From contig JBBRQN010000003.1 of assembly GCA_038226305.1 (NCBI GenBank), forward strand, positions 62,001 through 126,000: 64,000 bases of DNA. The letters run 5' to 3'. The position numbers and the translations under genes are program-made. Under the pieces are notes generated by a model that did no database searches, was not told the origin of the DNA, and saw nothing but the letters and a program-made list of their open reading frames with translations. This DNA is from JASLDZ01 sp038226305 (lineage in GTDB: Bacteria > Pseudomonadota > Alphaproteobacteria > Caulobacterales > Caulobacteraceae). This document shows, in pieces, positions 15,068 to 24,115 of the stretch. Position 1 is the stretch's first letter, and every line of letters starts with the position of its first letter.

Positions 15068-16093
15068 ATGACCCGCCTCGTCTCCCCCGACGCGGCCGAG
15101 CCGTCCGACCGGGCGCTGCGGCCGCAGACGCTGGCCGAGTTCTTCGGGCAGGCACCGGTGAAGGCGAACCTGCGGGTGTTCATCGACGCCGCGAAGGATC
15201 GCGCCGAGGCGATGGACCATGTGCTGCTGTTCGGCCCCCCCGGCCTAGGCAAGACCACCCTGGCGCAGATCGTGGCGCGGGAGCTGGGCGTGAACTTCCG
15301 CGCCACCTCCGGGCCGATCCTGTCGAAGGCGGGCGATCTGGCGGCCATCCTGACCAACCTCGAACCCCGCGACGTGCTCTTCATCGACGAGGTTCACCGC
15401 CTGCCCGCCGCCGTGGAGGAGATCCTCTATCCGGCGATGGAGGACCACGTTCTGGACCTGATCATCGGCGAGGGGCCGAGCGCCCGGTCGGTGCGCATCG
15501 ACCTCAGCCCCTTCACCCTGGTGGCCGCCACCACCCGCGCGGGCCTTCTCGCCACGCCCCTGCGCGACCGGTTCGGCATCCCCCTGCGGCTGGAGTTCTA
15601 CTCCGCCGACGAGCTCAAGGCCGTGGTGCAGCACGCGGCGCGACGCCTCAACCTGCCCATCACCGACGACGGCGCCGCCGAGATCGCCCGCCGGGGGCGA
15701 GGCACGCCGCGAGTGGCTGGCAGGCTCCTGCGCCGGGTCGCCGACTTCGCCCACGCCGACGGGGCCGACACGGTGGACCGCGCGGTCGCATCCCGCGGTC
15801 TCGCCCGGCTGGAGGTGGACGAGCAGGGGCTGGACGGGCTCGACCGTCGCTACCTGCGCGCCCTGTGCGAGATGTACGGTGGCGGCCCGGTGGGTGCCGA
15901 CACCCTCGCCGCCGCCATGGCCGAAAGCCGCGACGCGGTGGAGGACGTGGTGGAGCCCTACCTCCTGCAGCAGGGCTTCGTGCTGCGCACGCCAAGGGGC
16001 CGGGTGGCCGCGCCTCGCGCCTACGAGCATCTGGGCCTCACCGCCCCCGCGGCGCCGAAGCCGCCGCCCCCCGCGGGGCTGTTCGAGGCGTGA
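15068..16093 (+). CDS. ruvB: Holliday junction branch migration helicase RuvB
   Basis: A 341-residue AAA+ motor that drives branch migration with RuvA. It has ALRPQTLAEFFGQ at the start and Walker A GPPGLGKTTLAQ near 57-68. Walker B is VLFIDEVHRLP, sensor 1 is VAATTRAG (about 150-157), and the arginine finger region is LRDRFGIPLRLEFY. A C-terminal winged helix follows (GFVLRTPRGRVAAPRAYEHLGL). Length and order are typical. The repeat element lies between it and ruvA, so expression may depend on read-through or a local promoter. Confidence 0.98.
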   Translation: MTRLVSPDAAEPSDRALRPQTLAEFFGQAPVKANLRVFIDAAKDRAEAMDHVLLFGPPGLGKTTLAQIVARELGVNFRATSGPILSKAGDLAAILTNLEPRDVLFIDEVHRLPAAVEEILYPAMEDHVLDLIIGEGPSARSVRIDLSPFTLVAATTRAGLLATPLRDRFGIPLRLEFYSADELKAVVQHAARRLNLPITDDGAAEIARRGRGTPRVAGRLLRRVADFAHADGADTVDRAVASRGLARLEVDEQGLDGLDRRYLRALCEMYGGGPVGADTLAAAMAESRDAVEDVVEPYLLQQGFVLRTPRGRVAAPRAYEHLGLTAPAAPKPPPPAGLFEA

Positions 16094-16214
16094 CCGGCGT
16101 GGGCCTCCTGCCGCACCTCGCGCCCGTCGTTACCCGCAAGGGGCGAGCGGCCTTGCGCGGCGTGTGTCTTGCATGGGCTAAGGCCCACGACCTTCACCCT
16201 CCCGCGCGGGCCAC

Positions 16215-16628
16215 ATGACCCCCGAAGTGCAAGCCTTCGCGTCCGGTTTCCTGATCACCCTCGTGCATGCGGTGGTGAGCCTGGCGATCCTGTTCGCCGC
16301 CGTGGCGATCTATGCGGTGCTGTCTCCCCACAAGGAGGTGCAGCAGGTGCGCGACGGCAACGGCGCGGCGTCGATCGCACTCGGCGGCGTGATCCTGTCT
16401 CTGGCGGCGCCGCTGGCCGTGTCGCTGTCGGCCTCCCCGTCGCTGATGGAGATCGGGCTGTGGGGGCTGGCGACGAGCGCCGTGCAGCTTCTGGTGTTCC
16501 GCATCATCGACCTCCTCCTCAAGGGCCTGCCCGAGCGGGTGGATGAGGGCGATCTCACCGCCGCCGGCCTGCTCTCCGCCGCCAAGCTCGCCTCGGCGCT
16601 GGTGCTCGCCGCCGCCGTCGCGGGCTGA
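16215..16628 (+). CDS. DUF350 family membrane protein
   Basis: A 137-residue protein with four likely membrane helices. The family pattern is present: FLITLVHAVVSLAILFAAVAIYAVLSPHKE, then VRDGNGAASIALGGVILSLAAPLAVSLS and LLVFRIIDLLLKGLPERV. DUF350 (YjfL-like) proteins have no settled function. The next gene, an anchored serine protease, starts 14 bp downstream, so the two may be cotranscribed. The 121 bp upstream, back to ruvB, holds nothing I recognise. Confidence 0.85.
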   Translation: MTPEVQAFASGFLITLVHAVVSLAILFAAVAIYAVLSPHKEVQQVRDGNGAASIALGGVILSLAAPLAVSLSASPSLMEIGLWGLATSAVQLLVFRIIDLLLKGLPERVDEGDLTAAGLLSAAKLASALVLAAAVAG

Positions 16629-16642
16629 GCGGGGCCTGCGCG

Positions 16643-17482
16643 GTGCAGACGCCGCGCCTGCCCGACTGGGCCATCTACGCCACCGTCGTCGCTGCCCTCG
16701 TGATCGCCGCCGTCTCCCGCCGGGAGACCTCAGACGCGCCCGAGGCCCCGCCGCCCATCCCCGGGCAGGAGGGGGGCGTGATCGGCGCCGCCTCGGTGTT
16801 CGACCCCGCCATCGTCATCCGCACCCCCGTTTCGGGCGCGGTGGGCGGCACGGCGTTCTCGGTCTCGAAATCGGGCGTCTGGCTCACCGCCCGCCACGCG
16901 GTGGACGGCTGCAAGAAGGTCGCCCTCATGGTGAAGGCCGATCACGGGGTGGTGGCCGACGTGCACAACGGCCCCGGCGACGTGGCGGTGCTGACCACGC
17001 TGGGCGGCGCGCCCGGAATCCCCCTGGCGCTCAGCGGCCCCCTGCACGTGGGCGAGCGCGGCTTTCACCCCGGCTATCCGCAGGGGCAGGCGGGGGAGGT
17101 CAGCTCACGGCTGATCGGGCGCCAGACCCTGGTGCTGCGCTGGCAGAAGCGCCTGCGGGGGGCCCACGCCGAACAGGTGGTCGCCTGGGCCGAGACCGGC
17201 CGCACCGACAAGCTGGCGGGCGACCTCGCCGGGCTCTCCGGTGCCCCGGTGCTGGACGGCAACGGCTATGTGGTGGGCATGACCCTGGCCGAGGCCCCCC
17301 GCCGCGCCCGCCTCTACACCGCCACGCCCGAGACGCTGGCCAAGGCCCTGCGCCGTCTGCATCTCGAGCCGCGGGCGGGAGACGCGGCCGCCCCCGTGCC
17401 GTTCACCACCGACAACTACGGCCGCATGTCCGACGGCCTGCGCCGCGACCTCCAGATCGCCCCGGTGCGCTGCGTCGGCTGA
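16643..17482 (+). CDS. Membrane-anchored trypsin-like serine protease
   Basis: A 279-residue protein. An N-terminal membrane anchor lies at about 9-24 (WAIYATVVAALVIAAV), followed by a proline-rich linker. The chymotrypsin-fold domain has a complete triad: His85 in WLTARHAVDG, Asp113 in GPGDVAVLTT, and Ser199 in AGLSGAPVLDGNGYVVG. It resembles the protease part of HtrA/DegP but has no PDZ domain. By topology it should act in the periplasm, anchored to the inner membrane. The start is GTG at 16643. It is probably cotranscribed with the DUF350 gene. Confidence 0.82.
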   Translation: MQTPRLPDWAIYATVVAALVIAAVSRRETSDAPEAPPPIPGQEGGVIGAASVFDPAIVIRTPVSGAVGGTAFSVSKSGVWLTARHAVDGCKKVALMVKADHGVVADVHNGPGDVAVLTTLGGAPGIPLALSGPLHVGERGFHPGYPQGQAGEVSSRLIGRQTLVLRWQKRLRGAHAEQVVAWAETGRTDKLAGDLAGLSGAPVLDGNGYVVGMTLAEAPRRARLYTATPETLAKALRRLHLEPRAGDAAAPVPFTTDNYGRMSDGLRRDLQIAPVRCVG

Positions 17483-17491
17483 GGCTGACGG

Positions 17492-20323
17492 TCAGAGCCC
17501 CGGTGCGAGAGACTTGGCCTGCACCACCTCCACCTGCGGATATTTCGCCTTCAGGGCGGGCAGGAAGGTCTTGGCGTCTCCCACCACGATGAGGGTGGCG
17601 TTGGCGGGATCGACGGCGGCTTTGGCGGCGGCGCGGGCGGCGGTGGCGTCCACGGCCGTCACGTCCCGGGTGTAGCGGCCCACTTCGGCCAGATCGATGC
17701 CATAGACCGCGGCCTCGGTCAGCACCCCGGCCATGCCGAGGCTTTCCTGCACTTCCAGCCCGCGCTGGCCGATGAGCGAGGCCTTGCGCGCCTCGAACTC
17801 GGTCGGAGCGATGGGGTCGGTGCCCAGACCCGACACAAGGCCGTCCATGATCGTCGCGACTTCGGCGGCCGACACGTTCTTGGTCTGGGCGGCGGCGTAG
17901 AACAGGCCCGTGCCGCGCCGCTCGTCGATGCCCGACGAGGCCCCGTAGCTGAGGCCGCGCTTCACCCGCACCTCTTCGTTCAGGCGCGCAGAATAGCCGC
18001 CTCCGAGCACGGCGTTAATGACTTCCACCGGCTGGAAGCCCGCATCCGTGCGGCCGATGGAAGGCGCGGCGACCGCCACGGCGGCCTGGCCCGCGTCCGG
18101 AATGTCCACCGCGATCACCCGTCGCCCGCGCTGGGGCTGCGACAGGGGCGATGCCGTCAACGGCGCCGAGGGGTTCGACCAGCCGCCGAAGCTGGCCTGC
18201 GCCAGGGCGAACGCCGCCTCAGGGTCGAGCCCGCCGGTCATCACCAGCACCGCGTCGTCGGGCCGGAAGGTGCGGGCATACTGCGCCGCCACAGCCTCAG
18301 GCGTGATGGCGGTGAGCGACGCGGGGCTGGCGGTCTGACCATAGGCGCTGTCGCCGAACACGGCCTTGGCGGCCATCAGCCGGGCGACGTAGCCGGGCTG
18401 GGTCATGGACACCCGCAGGGCGTCGAGCCTTTGGGTGCGCAGGCGATCCACCTCGGCGGGGGCGAACACGGGGTGCAGCGCCACGTCGGCCAGGAGCGGC
18501 AGGGCGGCGCTTAGCTTGTCGACCGGCACGGTGAGGGCGAGGCTGGAGCGGTCGATCCCCGGCTGCGGGGCGAGGCGCCCACCCAGATCTTCCACGGCGG
18601 CGGCGAGCTGCGGGGCGGTGAGCGTGGTGGTGCCCTGCGCGAGAAGCTGGGTGGTGAACCCCTGCAACCCGCTGACGCCCTTAGGATCGGCGGCCGAGCC
18701 GCTCTTCACCGTCAAGACCGCCGAAACCAGCGGCACGTCGGACGTGCGGGCCACGATCACCCGCAGGCCGTTGGCGAGGGTGCGCTCAGCGATGCGGGGC
18801 GGCACGGCCTCGCGCGCCGGGCCCGGGGTGGGCAGGGTGCGGGGGAGCGTCTTCGGCGCAGGCGGGGCGACGATGCCGGTGGGCACCGCATCCGCGCTGA
18901 CCTTGGGGGAGAACTGGGCCAGGTCCGGGCCGGCGGCCTCACCCTTGGGGCGGGAGCTGTCGGCCTGATAGCGCACCACGATCCGCGCCTCGTCGCGCAG
19001 GTACTTCTGCGCCACGCGCTGAACATCGGCGGCGGTGACGGCCTGCAGGGCGGCTGGGCGGCTGTTGGCGCGGGCGGCGTCGCCCTCCAGCTCGATGGCG
19101 AAGCCGATCTCGTTGCCGCGGCCGAGCACCGTCTCGCGCTGGTGCAGGAGGTTGGCGATGAGCTGGGTCTTGGCGCGGGCCAGCTCGATGTCGGAGACGG
19201 GCGCATCGCGCACGGCCTTCGCCTCGGCCATCAGGGCGGCCTCGCCCTGGGCGACTGTCTTGCCACCGGCCAGCACCGCCTCGAACTGGAACAGGCCGGG
19301 CTGGGCGTTGCGTCCGGCATCGCTGTTCACCCGCTGGGCCAGCTGGTCGCGATAGACGAGGTGGTCGTAGAGGCGGCTGGACTTGCCCGCGCTGAGCACC
19401 GCGTCGAGCACCGCCAGGGCAGGATAGTCGGGATCGGCGGCGGCGGGGATGTGCCACAGGATGCGCACCGCGGGCAGGGGCACGATGGGGCCGTAGGCGT
19501 TCACGAGCTTGGGTGCCGTGCGCGGGGGCTCCTTCACCGTCACCCGCGGCAGGGGGGCGGCGGGGTTTCTGATGGCACCGAAGTCGCGGTCGATCAGGGC
19601 GTCCAGGGTCTTCTGGTCGAAGTCGCCGATCACGATGAGCGAGGCGTTCTGCGGCCGGTAGTAGGTGTCGTGGAAGGCCTTCACGTCCGGCAGGGTGGCC
19701 GCTTCCAGATCGCCGAGCGAGCCGATGCCGGAGCGCTTGTAGGGGTGCACCTCGTAGGCGGCGTTGGCCGTGGCGAGCTCCAGCCGGCCGTAGGGGTTGG
19801 CGAGGTAGCTCTGGCGCAGCTCCTCCTCCACCACCGCGCGCTCGGAGGTGAAGTTCGGCTGGTCGACCTTGAGCGAGCTCATCCGCTGGGCCTCGGCCCA
19901 CAGGAGGCGCTCCAGGTGGTTCGAGGGGATCACCTCGTAATAGTTGGTGAAGTCGTCCCAGGTGGAGGCGTTGTTGGCCCCGCCCACGTCCTCGGTCAGG
20001 CGGTCCATGAATTCGGCCGGCATGTCGCGCGTGGCCTTGAACATCATGTGCTCGAACAGGTGCGCGAAGCCCGAGCGCCCCTGCGGATCGTCCTTCGAGC
20101 CGACGCCGTACCAGACCTGCACCGTCACCGTCGGCGTGGAGCGGTCGAGGGCGGTGTAGACCTTCAGCCCGTTCTTCAGCGTGCGCGTCTTGAAGGGGAT
20201 CGGCGGCACGGCGACCTTCGGCTGCGTCGGCATGGGGCGGGGCGCGGGCGCCTGGGCCAGCGCATGCGGCGCGACGCCCGCCATGAGCGTCAGAACGAGG
20301 GCTGCGGCGGCGTGGCGGATCAT
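17492..20323 (-). CDS. Secreted M16 family zinc peptidase, two tandem M16 units
   Basis: A 943-residue exported peptidase with a signal peptide (MIRHAAAALVLTLMAGVAPH, then ALAQA). The first M16 unit carries the inverted zinc motif HLFEH (His88, Glu91, His92) in SGFAHLFEHMMFKATRD. The second unit (from about residue 510) repeats the fold (RVIVARTSDVPLVSAVLTVK, GVSGLQGFTTQLLAQGT) without the zinc histidines, as in pitrilysin-like enzymes with one active and one inactive half. These degrade oligopeptides in the periplasm or cell surface. Start 20323 is chosen for the signal peptide. It is divergent from the M1 aminopeptidase gene, another peptidase. Confidence 0.92.
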   Translation of the reverse strand: MIRHAAAALVLTLMAGVAPHALAQAPAPRPMPTQPKVAVPPIPFKTRTLKNGLKVYTALDRSTPTVTVQVWYGVGSKDDPQGRSGFAHLFEHMMFKATRDMPAEFMDRLTEDVGGANNASTWDDFTNYYEVIPSNHLERLLWAEAQRMSSLKVDQPNFTSERAVVEEELRQSYLANPYGRLELATANAAYEVHPYKRSGIGSLGDLEAATLPDVKAFHDTYYRPQNASLIVIGDFDQKTLDALIDRDFGAIRNPAAPLPRVTVKEPPRTAPKLVNAYGPIVPLPAVRILWHIPAAADPDYPALAVLDAVLSAGKSSRLYDHLVYRDQLAQRVNSDAGRNAQPGLFQFEAVLAGGKTVAQGEAALMAEAKAVRDAPVSDIELARAKTQLIANLLHQRETVLGRGNEIGFAIELEGDAARANSRPAALQAVTAADVQRVAQKYLRDEARIVVRYQADSSRPKGEAAGPDLAQFSPKVSADAVPTGIVAPPAPKTLPRTLPTPGPAREAVPPRIAERTLANGLRVIVARTSDVPLVSAVLTVKSGSAADPKGVSGLQGFTTQLLAQGTTTLTAPQLAAAVEDLGGRLAPQPGIDRSSLALTVPVDKLSAALPLLADVALHPVFAPAEVDRLRTQRLDALRVSMTQPGYVARLMAAKAVFGDSAYGQTASPASLTAITPEAVAAQYARTFRPDDAVLVMTGGLDPEAAFALAQASFGGWSNPSAPLTASPLSQPQRGRRVIAVDIPDAGQAAVAVAAPSIGRTDAGFQPVEVINAVLGGGYSARLNEEVRVKRGLSYGASSGIDERRGTGLFYAAAQTKNVSAAEVATIMDGLVSGLGTDPIAPTEFEARKASLIGQRGLEVQESLGMAGVLTEAAVYGIDLAEVGRYTRDVTAVDATAARAAAKAAVDPANATLIVVGDAKTFLPALKAKYPQVEVVQAKSLAPGL

Positions 20324-20413
20324 GGGCGCTTTCCGTGAGGGGGCGTGCTCCCCTAGCATGGCGCATCGGCGAGGCTGGATGAACTCCTCGTCAGGATCGA
20401 AGGGCGCTTATTC

Positions 20414-22240
20414 TTGCCGCTGAACCTGCGCACCCGGCTGATCGCCGCCGCCGCCCTGCCGCTGTGCCTCGTGGCCGCGTGCGGACCTCCCAAGCCGAAG
20501 CCCGCCGAGACGCAGGCTGTGGAGCCCACCCTGCCCGCGAACCGCCGCCCGGTGGCCCCGCAGACCGAGCGTTCGGGCGGGATCATGCCGCCCGAGCAGG
20601 CCGCCCTCGATTTCCGCCACGCCGACCTGTCCTTCCGGGTGGACCCCGCGGGCGAGCGCCTCGACGGCACCGCCATCCTCACCTTCGGGATCAAGGCGCC
20701 CACGCCGATCCTGCTGCTGGACCTCGACCCCGAGCTGCCGATCAAGTCGGTGAAGGTGGATGGGGCGGCCGCCCCCTTCGCCAACCCAGACGGTCGCCTG
20801 CGCATCACCCCCGCCGCCCCCTTCAGCGTCGGCCAGGAGGTGAAGGTCGAGATCGTCTATGGCGGCCAGCCCCACGTGGCCCGGCGCGCCCCGTGGGACG
20901 ACGGCTTCGTGTGGGCCAAGACCGACAAGGGCGCGCCCTGGGTCGCCTCTGCGGTGGAGGGCATGGGCTGCGACCTGTTCTGGCCCTGCATCGACCACCC
21001 CCTCGCCAAGCCGGGGGTGGTGGACCAGCACGTGACGGTCGGGCCGGGGCTGTCGGCGGCGTCCAACGGGGTGCTCCTGGGTATCCGCGATGCCGGCAAC
21101 GGCTGGCGCACCTTCGACTGGCGCGCCAAGCGGCCCGACACCTACGCCGTGGCCATCAACGTGGCCCCCTACGAGGTGCTCAAGTCGTCGTTCAAGTCGC
21201 GCTTCGGGAACACCATCCCGATGGAGTTCTGGTACGTCGCCGGTCACAAGGCCCAGGCCGAGGCCCTGTTCCGGACGGTGCCGGACATGATCGCCTTCAA
21301 CGAGGCGAAGATCGGCCCCTACCCCTTCGGCGACGAGAAGGTCGGGATGGTGGAGACGCCCCACAAGGGCATGGAGCACCAGACCATCAACGCCTACGGC
21401 AACGCCTATGCGCAGGACCCGTGGGGCTTCGACACGCTCCTGCAGCACGAGTTCGGCCACGAGTGGTTCGGCAACCAGATCTCCAACAAGGACTGGAACG
21501 ACATGTGGCTGCACGAGGGGTTCACCTCGTACCTGCAGCCGCTCTACCTGCAGTACCGGGAGGGCGACCGGGGCTATCAGGCCTTCCTGCGCTACAACCG
21601 GCTGCGCATCGTCAACAAGGCCCCCACGGCCCCCCGGGCGATCATGACCGGCGAGCAAGTCTACAACACCGACAAGGGCGGGCCGGGGCCGGACATCTAC
21701 GACAAGGGCGCCCTGACGCTGGCGACCCTGCGAGGGCTGATCGGCGACAAGGCGTTCTTCCGCACCCTCACAGAGCTGGTCTACGGCCGGCCCGATCCGA
21801 AGCCCGGGAACTTCCAGCCGCACTGGGCGACCACCGACGACTATGTGGCGATCGTGAACCGGGTGAGCGGCCGCGACCTCACGTGGTTCTTCAACGCCTA
21901 CCTGCGCACCGCCGCCCTGCCCGACCTGATCCAGACCCGCGAAAGCGGCAAGCTGAGGCTGAACTGGAAGACCGGCGACGGCGGCCCCTTCCCCATGCCC
22001 ATCGACGTCTCGGTGGACGGCAAGGTCACCACCCTGCCCATGAAGGACGGCTCAGGCGTGGTGTCGGCGCCCGAGGGCGCGCTCGTCACCATCGACCCGC
22101 AGTCGAAGGTGCTGCGCCGCGACCCGGCGATCGAGGCCTATCAGGCCTATCGCAAGGCCAACCCCAAGGGCCCGCCCCAGCCCCCCGCGCAGGACTTCAA
22201 GGTCACCGGCTACCCCGAGGAGAAGAAGCCGGGCGGCTGA
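20414..22240 (+). CDS. M1 family aminopeptidase, lipoprotein
   Basis: A 608-residue peptidase with a lipoprotein signal (LCLVAAC, lipidated Cys23), so it is membrane-anchored and faces the periplasm. The zinc site is HEFGH at 345-349 with the third ligand Glu368 in WLHEGFTSYLQPLY. The GAMEN-type substrate motif is GMEHQT at about 319-324. Gluzincin M1 enzymes cleave N-terminal residues from peptides. The TTG start (20414) is the only one giving the lipoprotein signal; GAAGGGCG lies upstream. A short palindrome follows the stop. Confidence 0.88.
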   Translation: MPLNLRTRLIAAAALPLCLVAACGPPKPKPAETQAVEPTLPANRRPVAPQTERSGGIMPPEQAALDFRHADLSFRVDPAGERLDGTAILTFGIKAPTPILLLDLDPELPIKSVKVDGAAAPFANPDGRLRITPAAPFSVGQEVKVEIVYGGQPHVARRAPWDDGFVWAKTDKGAPWVASAVEGMGCDLFWPCIDHPLAKPGVVDQHVTVGPGLSAASNGVLLGIRDAGNGWRTFDWRAKRPDTYAVAINVAPYEVLKSSFKSRFGNTIPMEFWYVAGHKAQAEALFRTVPDMIAFNEAKIGPYPFGDEKVGMVETPHKGMEHQTINAYGNAYAQDPWGFDTLLQHEFGHEWFGNQISNKDWNDMWLHEGFTSYLQPLYLQYREGDRGYQAFLRYNRLRIVNKAPTAPRAIMTGEQVYNTDKGGPGPDIYDKGALTLATLRGLIGDKAFFRTLTELVYGRPDPKPGNFQPHWATTDDYVAIVNRVSGRDLTWFFNAYLRTAALPDLIQTRESGKLRLNWKTGDGGPFPMPIDVSVDGKVTTLPMKDGSGVVSAPEGALVTIDPQSKVLRRDPAIEAYQAYRKANPKGPPQPPAQDFKVTGYPEEKKPGG

Positions 22241-22243
22241 CGC

Positions 22244-22269
22244 GGTCTCCCCCGTGAAAGGGGGAGGCC
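22244..22269 (+). terminator. GGTCTCCCCC-type palindrome after the M1 peptidase gene
   Basis: GGTCTCCCCCG-TGAAA-GGGGGAGGCC forms a stem of about 10 bp (with one G-U pair) 4 bases after the stop, followed by TTG. It has the same arm as the ruvA-ruvB element and the hairpins at 8462 and 57558. It may end the peptidase transcript. Confidence 0.55.
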
Positions 22270-22346
22270 TTGAGGCGATTGCCCCCGCCGCGTGGCCTGT
22301 GTAAGGCGCCGCACACCGGCCGACCCCGCATGCGAGGAGGAGCGAC

Positions 22347-24095
22347 ATGGCGAACCGCTCCGCCCCGGCGCTCTCCCTGCGCCTGTTCTGGAAGCCCCTG
22401 GCGCGGGGGCCGCAGCTCACCGTGCGCGATGCGGTGGTGTTCGCCCTCGTCATCGGCGGCCTCGCCCTGATCGCGGTGGGCGGGCGCCAGACGCTGAAGC
22501 CCCTGTCGGTCGTGGGCGCGATCTCCCTCGATCCCATCAACCTGCCCGCCTACGCCCTGCGCACAACCCTACGGATGCTGGCGGCGATGGCCGTGAGCCT
22601 CGTCTTCGCCTTCGCCTTCGGGGTCATGGCTGCCAAGAGCCGGCGGCTGGAGCGGCTCCTGATCCCCCTCATCGACATCCTGCAGTCGGTGCCGGTGCTG
22701 GGCTTCCTCACCTTCACGGTGACCTTCTTCCTGGCGTTGTTTCCGGGGCAGGTGCTGGGGGCCGAGTTCGCGGCCATCTTCGCCGTGTTCACCTCGCAGG
22801 CGTGGAACATGGCGCTGGCGTTCTACCAGTCGCTGAAGACCGTGCCCCGCGACCTGCAGGACGTGTCGGACTCCCTCCGGCTGGGCGCCTGGCGCCGGTT
22901 CTGGACGCTGGAGGCGCCCTTCGGAGCACCGGCGCTCGTCTGGAACATGATGATCTCCATGTCCGGCGGATGGTTCTTCGTGGTGCAGGCCGAAGCGATC
23001 ACCGTGGGGGCCACCACCGTGCGTCTGCCGGGCGTCGGTTCCTACGTGGCCCTGGCGATCGAGCGGCGCGACCTGCACGCCATCGGCTGGGCGGTGCTGA
23101 CCATGCTCGTGGTGATCCTGATCTACGACCAGCTGATGTTCCGCCCTCTGGTGGCCTGGGCGGAGCGCTTCCGGCTGGATGCCACCCTGCGTGACGACGC
23201 CCCGCGGTCGTGGCTCCTGAACTTCATCGAGCGGGCCGATCTGGCGCGGCGGGTGCTGCGGCCCGCGGGCTCCGTGCTGCGCTCGGTGGCCAGCCTGCGT
23301 CTCGGGGCGCCGACCGGCCCCGCCGCCCCGGTCTCGCGCTTCTGGTCAGGGCGCTGGGTGGATGTGGCGTGGTGGGCTGCCCTTGGGGGCGTGGCGATTC
23401 TGGCCGCCCTGAAGGGGATCAGCGTCGTCGGCCACGAGGTGGGACTGGCCGAGGTGGGGCATGTGTTCGCCCTGGGCTTCTACACCCTGATCCGGGTGGT
23501 GGTGCTGACGGTGGTCGCCAGCCTGATCTGGACGCCCATCGGGGTTATGATCGGCCTGCGCCCGCGCCTCGCCGCCTTCGTGCAGCCGGTGGCGCAGTTC
23601 CTGGCGGCCTTCCCGGCCAACCTCCTGTTCCCCCTGTTCGTGCTGGCCATCGTGCGCTTCCACGGGGCGCCGGACGTGTGGCTGTCGCCGCTGATGATCC
23701 TGGGCGCCCAGTGGTACATCCTGTTCAACGTCATCGGCGGCGCCGGCGCGCTCAGCTGGGATCTGCGGGAGGCGGCCTCCTCGTTCCGGGTAACGGGCTG
23801 GACGTGGTGGAAGCGCGTGGCCCTGCCCTTCGTGATGCCCGCCTACCTCGTGGGGGCCAACACCGCCGCGGGCGCCGCCTGGAACGCCGCCATCGTGGCC
23901 GAGGTCGCCAGCTGGGGCTCGACCACCCTGCGCGCCCACGGCCTCGGCGCCTACATCCTCGATGGGTCGGTCACCGGCGACCTGCCGCGGGTGGTGCTGG
24001 GGGTGGCGGTGATGTGCCTGTATGTGGTGGTGTTCAACAGCCTGATGTGGCGCCCCCTGTTCGCGCTCGCCGAGCGCCGCCTGCACGCCGCCTGA
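22347..24095 (+). CDS. NitT/TauT-type ABC transporter permease, two fused permease domains
   Basis: A 582-residue inner-membrane protein made of two BPD-type permease units. The first runs about 20-270 and the second about 330-580. The EAA-type loops that dock the ATPase are visible: LQDVSDSLRLGAWRRFWTLEAP in the first, and LREAASSFRVTGWTWWKRVALP in the second. Such fusions are found in uncharacterised nitrate/sulfonate-like systems. The substrate is unknown: no binding-protein gene is adjacent. The ATPase gene follows 20 bp downstream. GGAGGAG lies 6 bases before the ATG. Confidence 0.88.
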   Translation: MANRSAPALSLRLFWKPLARGPQLTVRDAVVFALVIGGLALIAVGGRQTLKPLSVVGAISLDPINLPAYALRTTLRMLAAMAVSLVFAFAFGVMAAKSRRLERLLIPLIDILQSVPVLGFLTFTVTFFLALFPGQVLGAEFAAIFAVFTSQAWNMALAFYQSLKTVPRDLQDVSDSLRLGAWRRFWTLEAPFGAPALVWNMMISMSGGWFFVVQAEAITVGATTVRLPGVGSYVALAIERRDLHAIGWAVLTMLVVILIYDQLMFRPLVAWAERFRLDATLRDDAPRSWLLNFIERADLARRVLRPAGSVLRSVASLRLGAPTGPAAPVSRFWSGRWVDVAWWAALGGVAILAALKGISVVGHEVGLAEVGHVFALGFYTLIRVVVLTVVASLIWTPIGVMIGLRPRLAAFVQPVAQFLAAFPANLLFPLFVLAIVRFHGAPDVWLSPLMILGAQWYILFNVIGGAGALSWDLREAASSFRVTGWTWWKRVALPFVMPAYLVGANTAAGAAWNAAIVAEVASWGSTTLRAHGLGAYILDGSVTGDLPRVVLGVAVMCLYVVVFNSLMWRPLFALAERRLHAA

Positions 24096-24115
24096 CCGGG
24101 AAAAGAGCGCAAGTC